Shown: positions 25,573 through 34,042, numbered from the stretch's first letter. The stretch is DNA of 64,000 bases from Bin87 sp965115825 (GCA_965115825.1 OZ220464.1:1984001-2048000); one strand, 5' to 3'. A program made the numbers and translations. Notes: generated by a model not told the origin, from the letters alone.

Positions 25573-26910
25573 ATGGAAATCGGCAACCTGGTCTATGACC
25601 GGCCCGATTTGGGCAAGTTCAGAGTGCATCGTTCCAGCATGATGCTGCCGGAGATTTACCAGCTGGAAAAGCGGCGGATTTTCGATAAGTGCTGGCTCTT
25701 CCTGGGCCATGAATCGGAAGTCCCCAACCCTGGCGATTACGCCCGCCGGGTCGTAGCCGAGCGTGCCCTGTTCTTCGCCCGCAATCAGGACGGCGAGCTG
25801 GTAGTCTTTCACAACACCTGCCCCCACCGGGGCGCGCTCATCTGCCGTACCGACCGGGGCAACGCTCAGGTTTTTCAGTGCTTCTACCACGCCTGGAGCT
25901 TCAATACCTCGGGCGAGCTCATTGGCATGCCCGACATCAACGGCTACGGCCCCGACTTCAACCGGGCCGAGATGAGCCTTCGCTCCCCCCGGTTTGACAC
26001 CTACCAGGGGTTCATCTTCGTCTGCTTCGACGCGGAAACCGAACCTCTCCTCGATTACCTGGCCGGCGCAGCGGAGTACCTTGACCTGGTAGCCGACCAG
26101 TCCCCGGCGGGAATGCGGGTCATCCCCGGCTCCAACCGTTATACCATCAAGGCCAACTGGAAACTGCTGGCCGAAAACAGCATTGACGGCTACCATGCCC
26201 TGCCCACCCACCAAACCTACTTCGACTATATGGCCAACGAGGTGGGCGGCAACGTGCCGGCCATCAACAACCGGCGAGGCTTCGGCCGCGCCTTGGGCAA
26301 CGGGCACGGCGTCATGGAAAACGACGCCATCTATGGCCGCCCCATCGCCATGTGGCACCCCTACTTTGGCGAAGCCGCCAAACCCGAAATCCAGCGCATC
26401 AAGGACGACCTCATCGCCCGGCACGGGCCGGATAAAGCCCTGCGTATGTGCGAAAAGAGCCGCAATATGGTGATCTTCCCCAACCTGGTCATCAACGACA
26501 ATATGGCCGTTACCATCCGGGTATTCCAACCCACCGGCCCGGACAGCATGGACGTAACCGCGTGGGAGCTCGCCCCCGCCGACGAAACCGGCGATATGCT
26601 CCGCCGCCGCCTGGATTCTTTCCTCGCCTTCCTGGGTCCCGGCGGGTTCGCTACCCCCGACGACACCGAAGCCCTGGAATCCTGTCAGCAGGGATTCCGT
26701 TCGGGCGGCGTAGAATGGTCCGACCTTTCGCGGGGCTTCTACCGAGACCCGCAAGGCAACGACGAATTGCAGATGCGTTCCTTCTGGCGGCGTTGGCAGT
26801 CGCTCATCGCCGAAATCCCCCACGTAGAGCAATACGAGCGCGGCCTCGCCCTGGGCGAACTCCCCGCAGTGGCGCCGTCTCCCGAGCTGTCCGTGGCCGC
26901 TGACGACTAA
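25573..26910 (+). CDS. Rieske non-heme iron dioxygenase, alpha subunit
   Basis: The 445-residue protein is an aromatic-ring-hydroxylating dioxygenase large subunit. The Rieske [2Fe-2S] ligands are CPHRGA (83-88) and CFYHAW (103-108). The mononuclear iron site has Asp205, His208 and His213 in ENSIDGYHALPTHQTYF. It works with the small subunit encoded downstream, 17 bases away, and needs a reductase/ferredoxin not found here. The substrate is unknown. GAGGTTCC lies seven bases before ATG 25573. Confidence 0.95.
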   Translation: MEIGNLVYDRPDLGKFRVHRSSMMLPEIYQLEKRRIFDKCWLFLGHESEVPNPGDYARRVVAERALFFARNQDGELVVFHNTCPHRGALICRTDRGNAQVFQCFYHAWSFNTSGELIGMPDINGYGPDFNRAEMSLRSPRFDTYQGFIFVCFDAETEPLLDYLAGAAEYLDLVADQSPAGMRVIPGSNRYTIKANWKLLAENSIDGYHALPTHQTYFDYMANEVGGNVPAINNRRGFGRALGNGHGVMENDAIYGRPIAMWHPYFGEAAKPEIQRIKDDLIARHGPDKALRMCEKSRNMVIFPNLVINDNMAVTIRVFQPTGPDSMDVTAWELAPADETGDMLRRRLDSFLAFLGPGGFATPDDTEALESCQQGFRSGGVEWSDLSRGFYRDPQGNDELQMRSFWRRWQSLIAEIPHVEQYERGLALGELPAVAPSPELSVAADD

Positions 26911-26927
26911 GCGCAGGAGGCGCGAAC

Positions 26928-27473
26928 ATGGCAACCCAAACCCACCCCGCCTCGCCGCCGCCGCCCGCCGTCGGCCTGCCGGCAACCGCTGAGTCCCTGC
27001 TGCTCCAACACGAGGTGGAACAGCTCCTCTATCGGGAGGCGCGGCTGCTGGACGACTGGAACCTGGACGAATGGCTGACGCTGTACACGCCCGACGCCCG
27101 CTATACGGTGCCCACTACCGACCTGCCCCAGGGCGACCCGACCTCAGACCTGGTGTTCATCGCTGACGACTATACCCGCCTGGCCGCGCGGATTGTTCGC
27201 CTGCAAAGCCGACACGCCCATCGGGAATACCCATGGTCGCGCACCCGCCGCTTCATCGCCAACGTGATGATAACGGCGGTCGAGGACGACGAAATCGAGG
27301 CCACCGCGTCGGTAGCCGTGTGGCGGTTCCGGGCCGGCGAGTCTGCCCCCTACGTTGGCCGCTACGATGTGCGCCTGCGCCGGGTAGATGGGCAATTGCG
27401 CCTATGCCGCAAGCGGGCCATCCTGGACCAGGAAGAACTGTCAGACCACGGCGCGTTGAGCATCATATTTTAG
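26928..27473 (+). CDS. Rieske dioxygenase beta subunit
   Basis: The 181-residue protein has the NTF2-like fold of ring-hydroxylating dioxygenase small subunits: HEVEQLLYREARLLDDWN, EWLTLYTPDARYTVPT, RHAHREYPWSRTRRFIANV, and RRVDGQLRLCRKRAILDQEE. It stabilises the alpha subunit in an alpha3-beta3 complex. The N-terminal 20 residues are Pro-rich. GGAGGCGCG precedes ATG 26928. Confidence 0.9.
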   Translation: MATQTHPASPPPPAVGLPATAESLLLQHEVEQLLYREARLLDDWNLDEWLTLYTPDARYTVPTTDLPQGDPTSDLVFIADDYTRLAARIVRLQSRHAHREYPWSRTRRFIANVMITAVEDDEIEATASVAVWRFRAGESAPYVGRYDVRLRRVDGQLRLCRKRAILDQEELSDHGALSIIF

Positions 27474-27485
27474 CGAGGATTTTTC

Positions 27486-28016
27486 ATGACCATCGGCAAT
27501 AGTATTTTGAGCGACCGTCAGCGGGCCCTGCTGTCCGCCGCCCTCAACCGCATCATCCCGGCGCAAGGCGAAATGCCCGCCGCCGGTGACCTGGGCATCG
27601 CAGACTTCGTGGCATCGGTAGCGTCCGGCAGCAGCGCGAAACGACGCGCCCTGCTGGACGGACTGGTGCGTATTGACTTGGCCGCCGCTTATCAGGTCGA
27701 TAAGTTCATTGGGCTAGGGCTGCTGGACAGACTGGTGCGTGTTGACTTGACTGTTGCCGAGCGGGGCGGAGCCTTTGCCATCCTGCCGGCGGACGCTCAG
27801 GCTGCTACGCTCCGGGAGGTGGAGGCCGACGCGCCCGAGTTCTTTCAGGAGCTGGTTACCCAGACCTACCGCGGTTACTACACCAACGAAACGGTGTTCG
27901 CCCGGCTCAGCTATCGCGCTCCGAACCGTGAGGGTTACGCCCCCATTCCTTTTGACGAATCGCTGCTGGAGCCGGTGCGTCAGCGGGGTCAAATGTGGGT
28001 TCCGACGGACAGCTGA
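27486..28016 (+). CDS. Gluconate 2-dehydrogenase subunit 3-like protein
   Basis: The 176-residue protein has the helical subunit-3 signature LSDRQRALLSAALNRIIPAQG followed by GDLGIADFVASVASG and a C-terminal GYYTNETVFARLSYRAPNREGY. In known systems this subunit accompanies a flavin GMC oxidoreductase, which is not present here; instead it is the third gene after the Rieske subunits, 12 bases downstream. The protein contains a 30-base direct duplication (27651-27680 and 27720-27749) coding LLDGLVRIDL and LLDRLVRVDL. Function in this context is unknown. Confidence 0.75.
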   Translation: MTIGNSILSDRQRALLSAALNRIIPAQGEMPAAGDLGIADFVASVASGSSAKRRALLDGLVRIDLAAAYQVDKFIGLGLLDRLVRVDLTVAERGGAFAILPADAQAATLREVEADAPEFFQELVTQTYRGYYTNETVFARLSYRAPNREGYAPIPFDESLLEPVRQRGQMWVPTDS

Positions 28017-28024
28017 ACACGCTC

Positions 28025-28993
28025 TCACGCCGCCATGGGCAGCTCCAGCTGCGTGGGAACTTCCGGCTCGAATTCGGGCAAAGGCGCATTAAGGGCCGAC
28101 CCCGCAAACCCGTCCAAAGTGGCCGGTTGGAGGCTCTTGACCGAGGGCATCCGGGGCAGTTCCCAACGTAGCCGCGCATCGTCCACCAGCGCCAGAACCG
28201 CGTTGGTGTAATCCCGGGGAGCGTGTTCGCTGCCGTAGAGTCGGGCGTAACCCGGCGCCAGGTAGGGATAAGATTCCCTGATGAAAGGCATGAACCACTC
28301 CCGGCTGCCGGGCCTCAGGAACAGCAGGTTGCCCGATAGGAACTGCGCGCGGTGACGGGACGCCGCTGCCACCAGAGCGTCAATGCTGGTGGCGCTGTCG
28401 GATAGGCCGGGCAGGAGAGGCGCGGCCAGCACCCCGGCGGGTATCCCCTGTTCCACCAGATACTGCATCGCTTCCAGCCGCGCCATCGGGTGCGGCGCGC
28501 CCGGTTCAGTCTGACGCCACACCGTTTCGTCAACGGTGCCCACGCTGAACACGACCTGCACGCCGGCGGCTTCGTTGAGCCGACGCAGCGCGTCAACGTC
28601 TCGGCAAACCAGCGTACCCTTGGTCGTAATTGACGCCGGGTTGCCGAACTCGGCCATCACCTCCAGTATCTGCCGCGTCAGGCGGTACTGCGCTTCCGCC
28701 GGCTCGTAGGGATCCGAAGCCGTGCCGATGACGATAGGCTCGGTGCGCCACTTGGGCCGGGAGAGTTCCTCGCGCAGCACCTGCGGGGCGTTGACCTTGG
28801 CGAAAATCTGCCGCTCGAAGTCCACGCCGGCATCCATGCCCCAATACTCGTGGGTCGAGCGGGCGTAGCAATAGCGGCAAGCGTGCCGGCACCCCCGGTA
28901 GGGGTTAATCGTCCAGCGGAAATGGTAATCCGGGGCGTTCACCCGATTGATGAGCGACTTGCAGCGTATTTCGGTTACCTGAGCGGCTACCAT
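28025..28993 (-). CDS. Radical SAM protein, Rv2578c/SPL-like
   Basis: The 322-residue protein has a radical-SAM cluster CRHACRYCYAR with CxxxCxxC and the SPL-like environment INPYRGCRHACRYCYARSTHEYW. GTASDPYEPAEAQYRLTRQ and ITTKGTLVCRDVDAL follow. Members called Rv2578c-like resemble spore photoproduct lyase but act on unknown substrates. The ATG 28993 (MVAAQVTEIR) was chosen since GGAGG lies eight bases upstream; an ATG two codons earlier sits too close to it and the open frame extends to 29098. It overlaps no neighbour and is convergent to the Rieske cluster. Confidence 0.85.
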   Translation of the reverse strand: MVAAQVTEIRCKSLINRVNAPDYHFRWTINPYRGCRHACRYCYARSTHEYWGMDAGVDFERQIFAKVNAPQVLREELSRPKWRTEPIVIGTASDPYEPAEAQYRLTRQILEVMAEFGNPASITTKGTLVCRDVDALRRLNEAAGVQVVFSVGTVDETVWRQTEPGAPHPMARLEAMQYLVEQGIPAGVLAAPLLPGLSDSATSIDALVAAASRHRAQFLSGNLLFLRPGSREWFMPFIRESYPYLAPGYARLYGSEHAPRDYTNAVLALVDDARLRWELPRMPSVKSLQPATLDGFAGSALNAPLPEFEPEVPTQLELPMAA

Positions 28994-29410
28994 CGCCATA
29001 TCCTCCGTAAGCGAATGTTCGTTCAATTCAGGTCTATTGTAGCCGGTATGTTCCCCGGAATCAACGTTCTGTTTATCACATCTTCCAACCAATTTCATAA
29101 TATCATATATTGCCTAGAACGATAATCTTCTCACAGCCGGAGACCTATGCAAAACGCTCCTTTTCACCGCTTGCACCGCAACGTTACGCGGTGTCCGATG
29201 CTCCGCTGTGTAGCAACCACCGGCTTGACGCGCCCTGCCCGATGATTGCCACGCCGTCTTGCAAGCGCCTCAGCCGGAGACCCAGCGCCTCCCCAACGGC
29301 CCCCACCACTCCCGCATTCCCCAGCCATCTCCACACCCTCGCCTCCTCACACCGTCATCCCGCCCCCACCACGGTTCCGGCAAAAGCTGCAACCCACGCC
29401 TCTAGCAGCG

Positions 29411-29607
29411 CAACCCCCAATCCACAAATCCCCATTCTGACAGCGCCTCGCATCGCAACCCAACCCCATCCTGAAAATCCCAAAATCCCGTAAATCCCGA
29501 TTCTGACAAACCCCCACCGCCAACCCCACCACCATCCCACACTCCAACAACGCAACCCGCAACCCAATCCTGAAAATCCCAAAATCCCGTAAATCCTGAT
29601 TCTGACG
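29411..29607. repeat. Interspersed intergenic repeat, copies B-D
   Basis: Three copies follow one another with A/C-rich spacers: a shortened one at about 29411-29437, a complete one at 29467-29508 and a complete one at 29566-29607. The complete unit reads ATCCTGAAAATCCCAAAAT then CCCGTAAATCC(C/T)GATTCTGAC. Minus-strand translation yields the spurious peptide QNRDLRDFGIFR. The stretch 29000-29410 before it is A/C-rich and holds no recognisable gene. Confidence 0.8.
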
Positions 29608-29616
29608 AAAAACCGC

Positions 29617-29645
29617 TTGCGCTATGTACATAAGTGCGCTATAAT
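29617..29645 (+). promoter_or_regulatory. Near-consensus sigma-70-type promoter
   Basis: TTGCGC at 29617-29622 and TATAAT at 29640-29645 are separated by 17 bases. This is the best promoter in the window, directly after the last interspersed repeat. It faces right, toward 30226, so transcription would start near 29652 and cover about 570 bases before the next recognised gene. Confidence 0.6.
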
Positions 29646-29651
29646 ATCCCC

Positions 29652-30225
29652 GTCAGGCTAATCCAACGGCCCCTCGAGAACCGTCGGATACCGTCCCATC
29701 CCAGTGCACAGGCCAGGACACCGCCCGACGCCAAAATCCAGCCAGGAGGCTAAAACAAGAGTTCAACGGGGTTCAGGATAACACGGTCTAATCCGCCGCA
29801 ACCAGTACTTTGCGGCACGTCGGATCCATTGCACCACTGTAGGTGCGCCGGAGGTCGGTCACATTACCCGGCTGGCGCACCCAGCACGGCGGGCGTCACC
29901 ACCGCTGCGCGAGGACGGGCACTGCCCAAGCAGCCGTTAGCACGCGCAAGACTAGGACGTAAATAGCAAGCCACGCTCTCAGACCGTAGCGCCGACATCC
30001 TGAACCCCCACGAACCCACCAAAATCCACCGACCGACCAAAAGGAGAGACAATTCCAATGAAAACCACTAAAATCAACCCCACCAACCGAGACCCGCCGC
30101 CCTGAAGGAGCCGCCCGACCGGCCACCGCGGCGGCCAAATGATTACAACTCAAACACGATTGTGGAACCGGACGCCGAAGTGTGATGGAATCGCTCCATC
30201 CATCCTTTGCCTGTAACTGGCGCCA
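29652..30225 (+). other. Long gene-free leader or possible noncoding RNA
   Basis: Between the promoter at 29617 and the dCTP-deaminase-like gene at 30226 there is no convincing protein gene. Several hairpins can be drawn by eye: TCCAACGG with CCGTCGGA near 29672-29688, AATCCG...CGGATC enclosing CGCAA...TTGCG at about 29790-29825, GCACC-ACTGTA-GGTGC at about 29831-29846, and TGCGCC...GGCGCA at about 29844-29879. I compared it by eye with RNase P RNA, tmRNA, SRP RNA and riboswitch consensus words and saw none. It could be a structured noncoding RNA, a 5' leader, or plain intergenic DNA. Confidence 0.35.
30058..30105 (+). CDS. Possible 15-codon leader peptide
   Basis: AAGGAGAG lies nine bases before ATG 30058. 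The peptide is MKTTKINPTNRDPPP and ends in three prolines before TGA. A second AAGGAG overlaps the stop. Short Pro-ending peptides can stall ribosomes, but nothing beyond the Shine-Dalgarno supports expression. Confidence 0.25.
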   Translation: MKTTKINPTNRDPPP

Positions 30226-30765
30226 ATGACTGACATCGCCTATCCCGGGGCTCTGAACCGGGACGCTATCGCTAGGCTGCTCAACGCCAGCACACCGTTG
30301 GTCACGCATTACGTTGACCCGCAGGCGCAGTTGCAGCCCAACGGATTTGACCTGACCCTGCGCTCGGTTGCTTCCTATCGCGCCCATGCCGCGCCCGGCA
30401 GCATGGGCGCCGCCGACGCACACCGCACGCTGCCCGATACCGCGCCCGCGCCCTTCGACAGCGACGAATGGGTTTCCCTGCGGCCGGGACCCCATCTCAT
30501 CACGTTCAACGAAATAGTCAACATTCCCCACTGGCTGATGGCCTTAGGCCTACCTCGTTCCAGCCTGCTGCGCTCCGGCGTCGCCATCCATACCGCCGTC
30601 TGGGATGCCGGCTATTCCGGGCGTTCCCAGGCGCTGTTAACCGTGTACCACCCCGGCGGATTCCGGCTGCAGCATAACGCTCGCGTCGCCCAGCTGGTAT
30701 TTTTCTCCCTCGCCGAACCCGACGCGCAAGGCTACGCCGGACGCTACCAACAGGAAAACCTGTGA
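30226..30765 (+). CDS. dCTP deaminase / dUTPase-like protein
   Basis: The 179-residue protein resembles the trimeric Dcd/dUTPase family: LQPNGFDLTLRSV (N-terminal strand), LITFNEIVNIPHWLMALGLPRSSLLRSGV and HTAVWDAGYSGRSQALL with the family GRSS...PGYxG words, and the C-terminal HNARVAQLVFF. Whether it deaminates dCTP or cleaves dUTP is not determined by the visible residues. There is no clear Shine-Dalgarno before ATG 30226 (GGCGCCA). The stop overlaps the GTG start of queG by 4 bases. Confidence 0.82.
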   Translation: MTDIAYPGALNRDAIARLLNASTPLVTHYVDPQAQLQPNGFDLTLRSVASYRAHAAPGSMGAADAHRTLPDTAPAPFDSDEWVSLRPGPHLITFNEIVNIPHWLMALGLPRSSLLRSGVAIHTAVWDAGYSGRSQALLTVYHPGGFRLQHNARVAQLVFFSLAEPDAQGYAGRYQQENL

Positions 30766-31937
30766 ACGTTGCGCACAACGATGCTGAAGCCCCTGACGCC
30801 TTACGCCGGCTGGTGAACCGGCTGGCCCGCGAGGCCGGCTTTGATCTGGTCGCCGTCACCGACGCCGCCGAGTTCGCCGAAGACCGGGCCGTCGCCCTCC
30901 GCCGCATCGACGACGGATTGATGGACGGGCTGCCCTGGTTCACCAAATCGCGAGTGAGCAGAGGAACCGACCCGGAAAAACTGCTCCCCGGCGCGCGCTC
31001 CATCATCTGCCTCGGCCTGAATTACTACCCCGGCCCGGAAGACGCCGCCGCCGCGGATGCCGGGCAGGTTGCCCGCTATGCCCGCGGGCGGGATTACCAT
31101 CGCCTGATGAAGCGACGAATGCGCCATCTGGTCATAGCCTTGTCCGAACACCCAATGTTGCCGGACGCGGACGTTAGCGCCCGCTGGTTCGTGGATGACG
31201 GGCCAATGTTGGACCGGGCTGCTGCCGTTCGCTCCGGCCTGGGCTGGTTCGGTAAAAACGGCAACGTTCTGAACCCCGCTTTCGGCTCCTGGCTGCTGCT
31301 CGGCCAGATTATCACCAATGTGCCCCTCACGCCTGATGCCCCCCTGTCCAAAAGCTGCGGCCAATGCGCCCGCTGCATCCCGGCATGTCCCACCAACGCC
31401 ATCGTCGCCCCCTATATCGTGGACAACCGCCGCTGCATCAGCTATCTCACCATCGAGCACAAAGGAGCAATACCCCATTCCCTGCGTGCCGGCATCGGCA
31501 ACTGGGTGTTCGGCTGCGACGTCTGCCAGGAAGTATGCCCGGTCAATCGCAAGGCGAAAGCCGCCAACGACCCCAACTTTGGCCGCCGGGATCTTTCTGC
31601 CCTGGACCTCATTGAGTTGCTGGAAATGACGGAAGATGAGTTCCGGGCGCGGTTTGCCGGCGCTCCGATAATGCGCGCCAAGCGAGTCGGTATGCAGCGG
31701 AATGCCTGCGTCGCCCTGGGCAACGTCGGCGATGCGTCAGCCGTCCCAGCCCTGGCCCGGGCCCTGTCGGCCTCTGGCGAAGAGGCTCCGCTGATACGTC
31801 AGCACGCTGCCTGGGCCTTGGGACGCATCGGCGGCCCGGCAGCGCAAGCAGCGTTGGCGTCGCGGTGGAACACAGAGCGCGACGAAGCGGTGCTTTCCGA
31901 AATCCGGCAAGCCTCGGCAAACTGCGCCGCATCCTAG
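30762..31937 (+). CDS. queG: Epoxyqueuosine reductase
   Basis: QueG reduces epoxyqueuosine in tRNA to queuosine, using cobalamin and two [4Fe-4S] clusters. The 391-residue protein has the N-terminal cobalamin-binding domain, the ferredoxin motifs CGQCARCIPACP and CDVCQEVCP, and C-terminal HEAT-like repeats (NACVALGNVGDASAVPALARALS). A GTG start overlaps the upstream TGA by 4 bases (GTGA), implying coupling. The stop overlaps the convergent EVE gene by 4 bases. Confidence 0.95.
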   Translation: MNVAHNDAEAPDALRRLVNRLAREAGFDLVAVTDAAEFAEDRAVALRRIDDGLMDGLPWFTKSRVSRGTDPEKLLPGARSIICLGLNYYPGPEDAAAADAGQVARYARGRDYHRLMKRRMRHLVIALSEHPMLPDADVSARWFVDDGPMLDRAAAVRSGLGWFGKNGNVLNPAFGSWLLLGQIITNVPLTPDAPLSKSCGQCARCIPACPTNAIVAPYIVDNRRCISYLTIEHKGAIPHSLRAGIGNWVFGCDVCQEVCPVNRKAKAANDPNFGRRDLSALDLIELLEMTEDEFRARFAGAPIMRAKRVGMQRNACVALGNVGDASAVPALARALSASGEEAPLIRQHAAWALGRIGGPAAQAALASRWNTERDEAVLSEIRQASANCAAS

Positions 31938-32701
31938 TTCGCGTCGTGCTCCGGCTGCTGAGCGGAAGCGCGCCTGCCGCGTAACCGCTTTTGATGGCGA
32001 CGGTTCCTCCCGCCGGAGCGAGTCCTGCCGGACGGATCTGCTGGCGGCTCGTATCCCGCCGTCGCCGGCATCGGATTTGCCTCCTCCGGTTCGTCCGGCT
32101 GACGAGTTGCATCCTCCATCGGACGAGCAACGCGCGGCCGCGCCGGCGGACGGGCAGCATTGCGTTCCGCAGCCAGCCGGCGCCGTTCCCGCATCGCGTT
32201 GACCCGTTCCTCCTCGGCGACCAACTCGGCGTCAATTTTCCGGATTGCTTCCTCCCTGCCGTCCCGTAATTTCAGCATCTCGCTTTCCAGCAGAAAAAAG
32301 TCGCCTTTGGACAGCAGGTGCAGGTTCCCTTGAAAAGCCAGATACCAGTCCTCAGGAGGCCATTTGCGCAGATATTCCAGACGGTAGGCAATAAGGCCCG
32401 CGTCGATATACTGTTCCCGGTTAAGTACTATGCCCGGCCTGATGCCAATGCGCCAGGGCCAGGGCGTGCGACCCTCTTTGACCCAGGGGCTGCTGCTCAC
32501 CTCTTCATATCCTTGGGTCACGGTAGCGGTGGCCGTGAAAGCCCGCACTCCGCTGACGTAATAGATAATACGGTCCCCCGCCTCAACGCGCTGGGCCTTG
32601 CGGCGATATTCCGCCTTAAGACCCTGCTGCCTGAAACCCAGGCTGCGCGTGATGTCGAAATTCTGCCGGTTGCAATTAATCATCCAGAAGTTTCGCGGCA
32701 T
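31934..32701 (-). CDS. EVE-domain protein with disordered C-terminus
   Basis: The 255-residue protein has an N-terminal EVE/PUA-like domain, MPRNFWMINCNRQNFDITRS then AGDRIIYYVSGVRAFTATATV and FYLESE-type end. EVE domains bind modified bases in DNA or RNA. A helical coiled part (about 155-190) and a Pro/Arg-rich tail of about 60 residues follow, ending SAQQPEHDAN. The start MPRNFW at 32701 fits family N-termini; the open frame begins 18 codons earlier. Target unknown. Confidence 0.78.
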   Translation of the reverse strand: MPRNFWMINCNRQNFDITRSLGFRQQGLKAEYRRKAQRVEAGDRIIYYVSGVRAFTATATVTQGYEEVSSSPWVKEGRTPWPWRIGIRPGIVLNREQYIDAGLIAYRLEYLRKWPPEDWYLAFQGNLHLLSKGDFFLLESEMLKLRDGREEAIRKIDAELVAEEERVNAMRERRRLAAERNAARPPARPRVARPMEDATRQPDEPEEANPMPATAGYEPPADPSGRTRSGGRNRRHQKRLRGRRASAQQPEHDAN

Positions 32702-32763
32702 AGCTCTTTCCGGGCGGACGAACGGCGCATCCGTAGTATCAGCCCATTTTAGCACAGCCCAGA

Positions 32764-32792
32764 TTGTCGCCGGGCAAGTAATGTTGTACTAT
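32764..32792 (+). promoter_or_regulatory. Probable promoter of the thiolase-like gene
   Basis: TTGTCG and TACTAT are separated by 17 bases, 75 bases before the next gene at 32867. The match is moderate: four of six and four of six positions. Confidence 0.4.
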
Positions 32793-32866
32793 CCCCAACG
32801 CAACTTTGACGCCATCGGCCTCGGGGCGGCGCCGTCCGCCGGCGATGGCAATCCGGGAGAAAATGT

Positions 32867-34042
32867 ATGGCCAGCACCGCACAACGTGAACGCGACATTG
32901 CTATCGTCGGCGTCGCCGAATCCGACGTAATGGGCACCGTGCCCAACAAATCCTCACTGCAACACCACGCCGAGGCAGCCTACAACGCGCTGGAGGATGC
33001 CGGACTTTCCCTGTCCGACGTCAACGGCCTGATGACCGCCGGATTCAGCACTCTGGTCACTGCGGAGTACCTGGGGCTGCACCCCTCTTTCACCGACAAC
33101 ACCTCGGTGGGCGGTTCTTCCTTCGTCATCCACGTAGCCCACGCCGCCGCCGCCATCCGGGCCGGCTACTGCGACACCGTCCTCATCACCCACGGCCAGG
33201 CCGGACGCTCCACCCGCGTCCCCACACCTCCCGACCGCAACCTCCCGGTAGCCCAGTACGAAACTCCCTATGGCATGATTGGGCAGCCCATCAACTACGC
33301 CATGGCCTGCACCAGATATATGCACGAGTACGGCGAGGAACGCACCCGGCAGGCTCTGGCCGAAATCGCCGTTTCTACCCGCAAATGGGCCAACCTCAAC
33401 CCGGTAGCCTACATGCGCGAAACCCCAATGTCCTTTGATGACTACCACAACTCCCGCTGGGTGGCCTGGCCCTTCCACCTGTTCGACTGCTGCCTCGTTA
33501 CCGACTCGGGCGCCGCCATCATCGTTACCACGGCCGAAAAGGCGCGCAACTGCCGGAAAGAGCCGGTTTGGGTGCTGGGCGCCGCCGAGGGACACGACCA
33601 CAACCTCATCAGCTTTATGCCCAACCATACCTCCACCTGGTCGCGCGAAACCGGCCCGCGCGCCTTGGAACGCGCCGGACTCACCCACTCCGACATCGAC
33701 CACATCATGATCTACGACTCATTCACCTACACCACGCTGGTTACCATCGAAGGGCTGGGGTTCTGCGGCCCCGGCGAAGGGCCGGACTTCGTGGCCAACC
33801 AGCGCACCGCGCCCGGCGGCGACTTCGCCCTGAACACCAACGGCGGCGGCCTGTCTTACTCCCACCCCGGCATGTACGGCAGTTTCCTGCTCGTTGAAGC
33901 CGTACGCCAACTGCGCGGCGAGTGCGGCGCGCGGCAGGTTCACCGCAAAGGCTCGTCAGACCGGCCCGCCGCTACCAGCATCGTGAACGGCACCGGCGGC
34001 TCCCTCTCCTCAACCGGTACTGTGGCCCTGGCAACCGGCTAG
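32867..34042 (+). CDS. Thiolase-like / lipid-transfer protein without DUF35 partner
   Basis: The 391-residue protein has the thiolase fold like the gene at 14865: DIAIVGVAESDVMG, AYNALEDAGLSLSDVNGLM, NTSVGGSSFVIHVAHAAAAIRAG, and the C-terminal GGDFALNTNGGGLSYSHPGM. In the third segment a Ser-rich loop replaces the catalytic Cys position of true thiolases. No Zn-ribbon gene is adjacent. GGGAGAAAAT lies before ATG 32867. The function is unknown; SCP-x-type retro-aldolase or non-catalytic roles are both possible. Confidence 0.85.
   Translation: MASTAQRERDIAIVGVAESDVMGTVPNKSSLQHHAEAAYNALEDAGLSLSDVNGLMTAGFSTLVTAEYLGLHPSFTDNTSVGGSSFVIHVAHAAAAIRAGYCDTVLITHGQAGRSTRVPTPPDRNLPVAQYETPYGMIGQPINYAMACTRYMHEYGEERTRQALAEIAVSTRKWANLNPVAYMRETPMSFDDYHNSRWVAWPFHLFDCCLVTDSGAAIIVTTAEKARNCRKEPVWVLGAAEGHDHNLISFMPNHTSTWSRETGPRALERAGLTHSDIDHIMIYDSFTYTTLVTIEGLGFCGPGEGPDFVANQRTAPGGDFALNTNGGGLSYSHPGMYGSFLLVEAVRQLRGECGARQVHRKGSSDRPAATSIVNGTGGSLSSTGTVALATG

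Noticed and set aside
25540..26985. A 481-codon minus-strand frame opposite the Rieske alpha gene
   Set aside because: The plus-strand gene carries Rieske and mononuclear-iron motifs; the minus frame has none.
29347..29631. A 94-codon minus-strand frame with the repeated peptide RDLRDFGIFR
   Set aside because: The repeated peptide is generated by the interspersed DNA repeat and not a protein domain.
29652..30225. RNase P RNA, tmRNA or SRP RNA in the long leader
   Set aside because: None of the core words of these RNAs was found by eye (for example GAGGAAAGTCCGGGC); left as unassigned.
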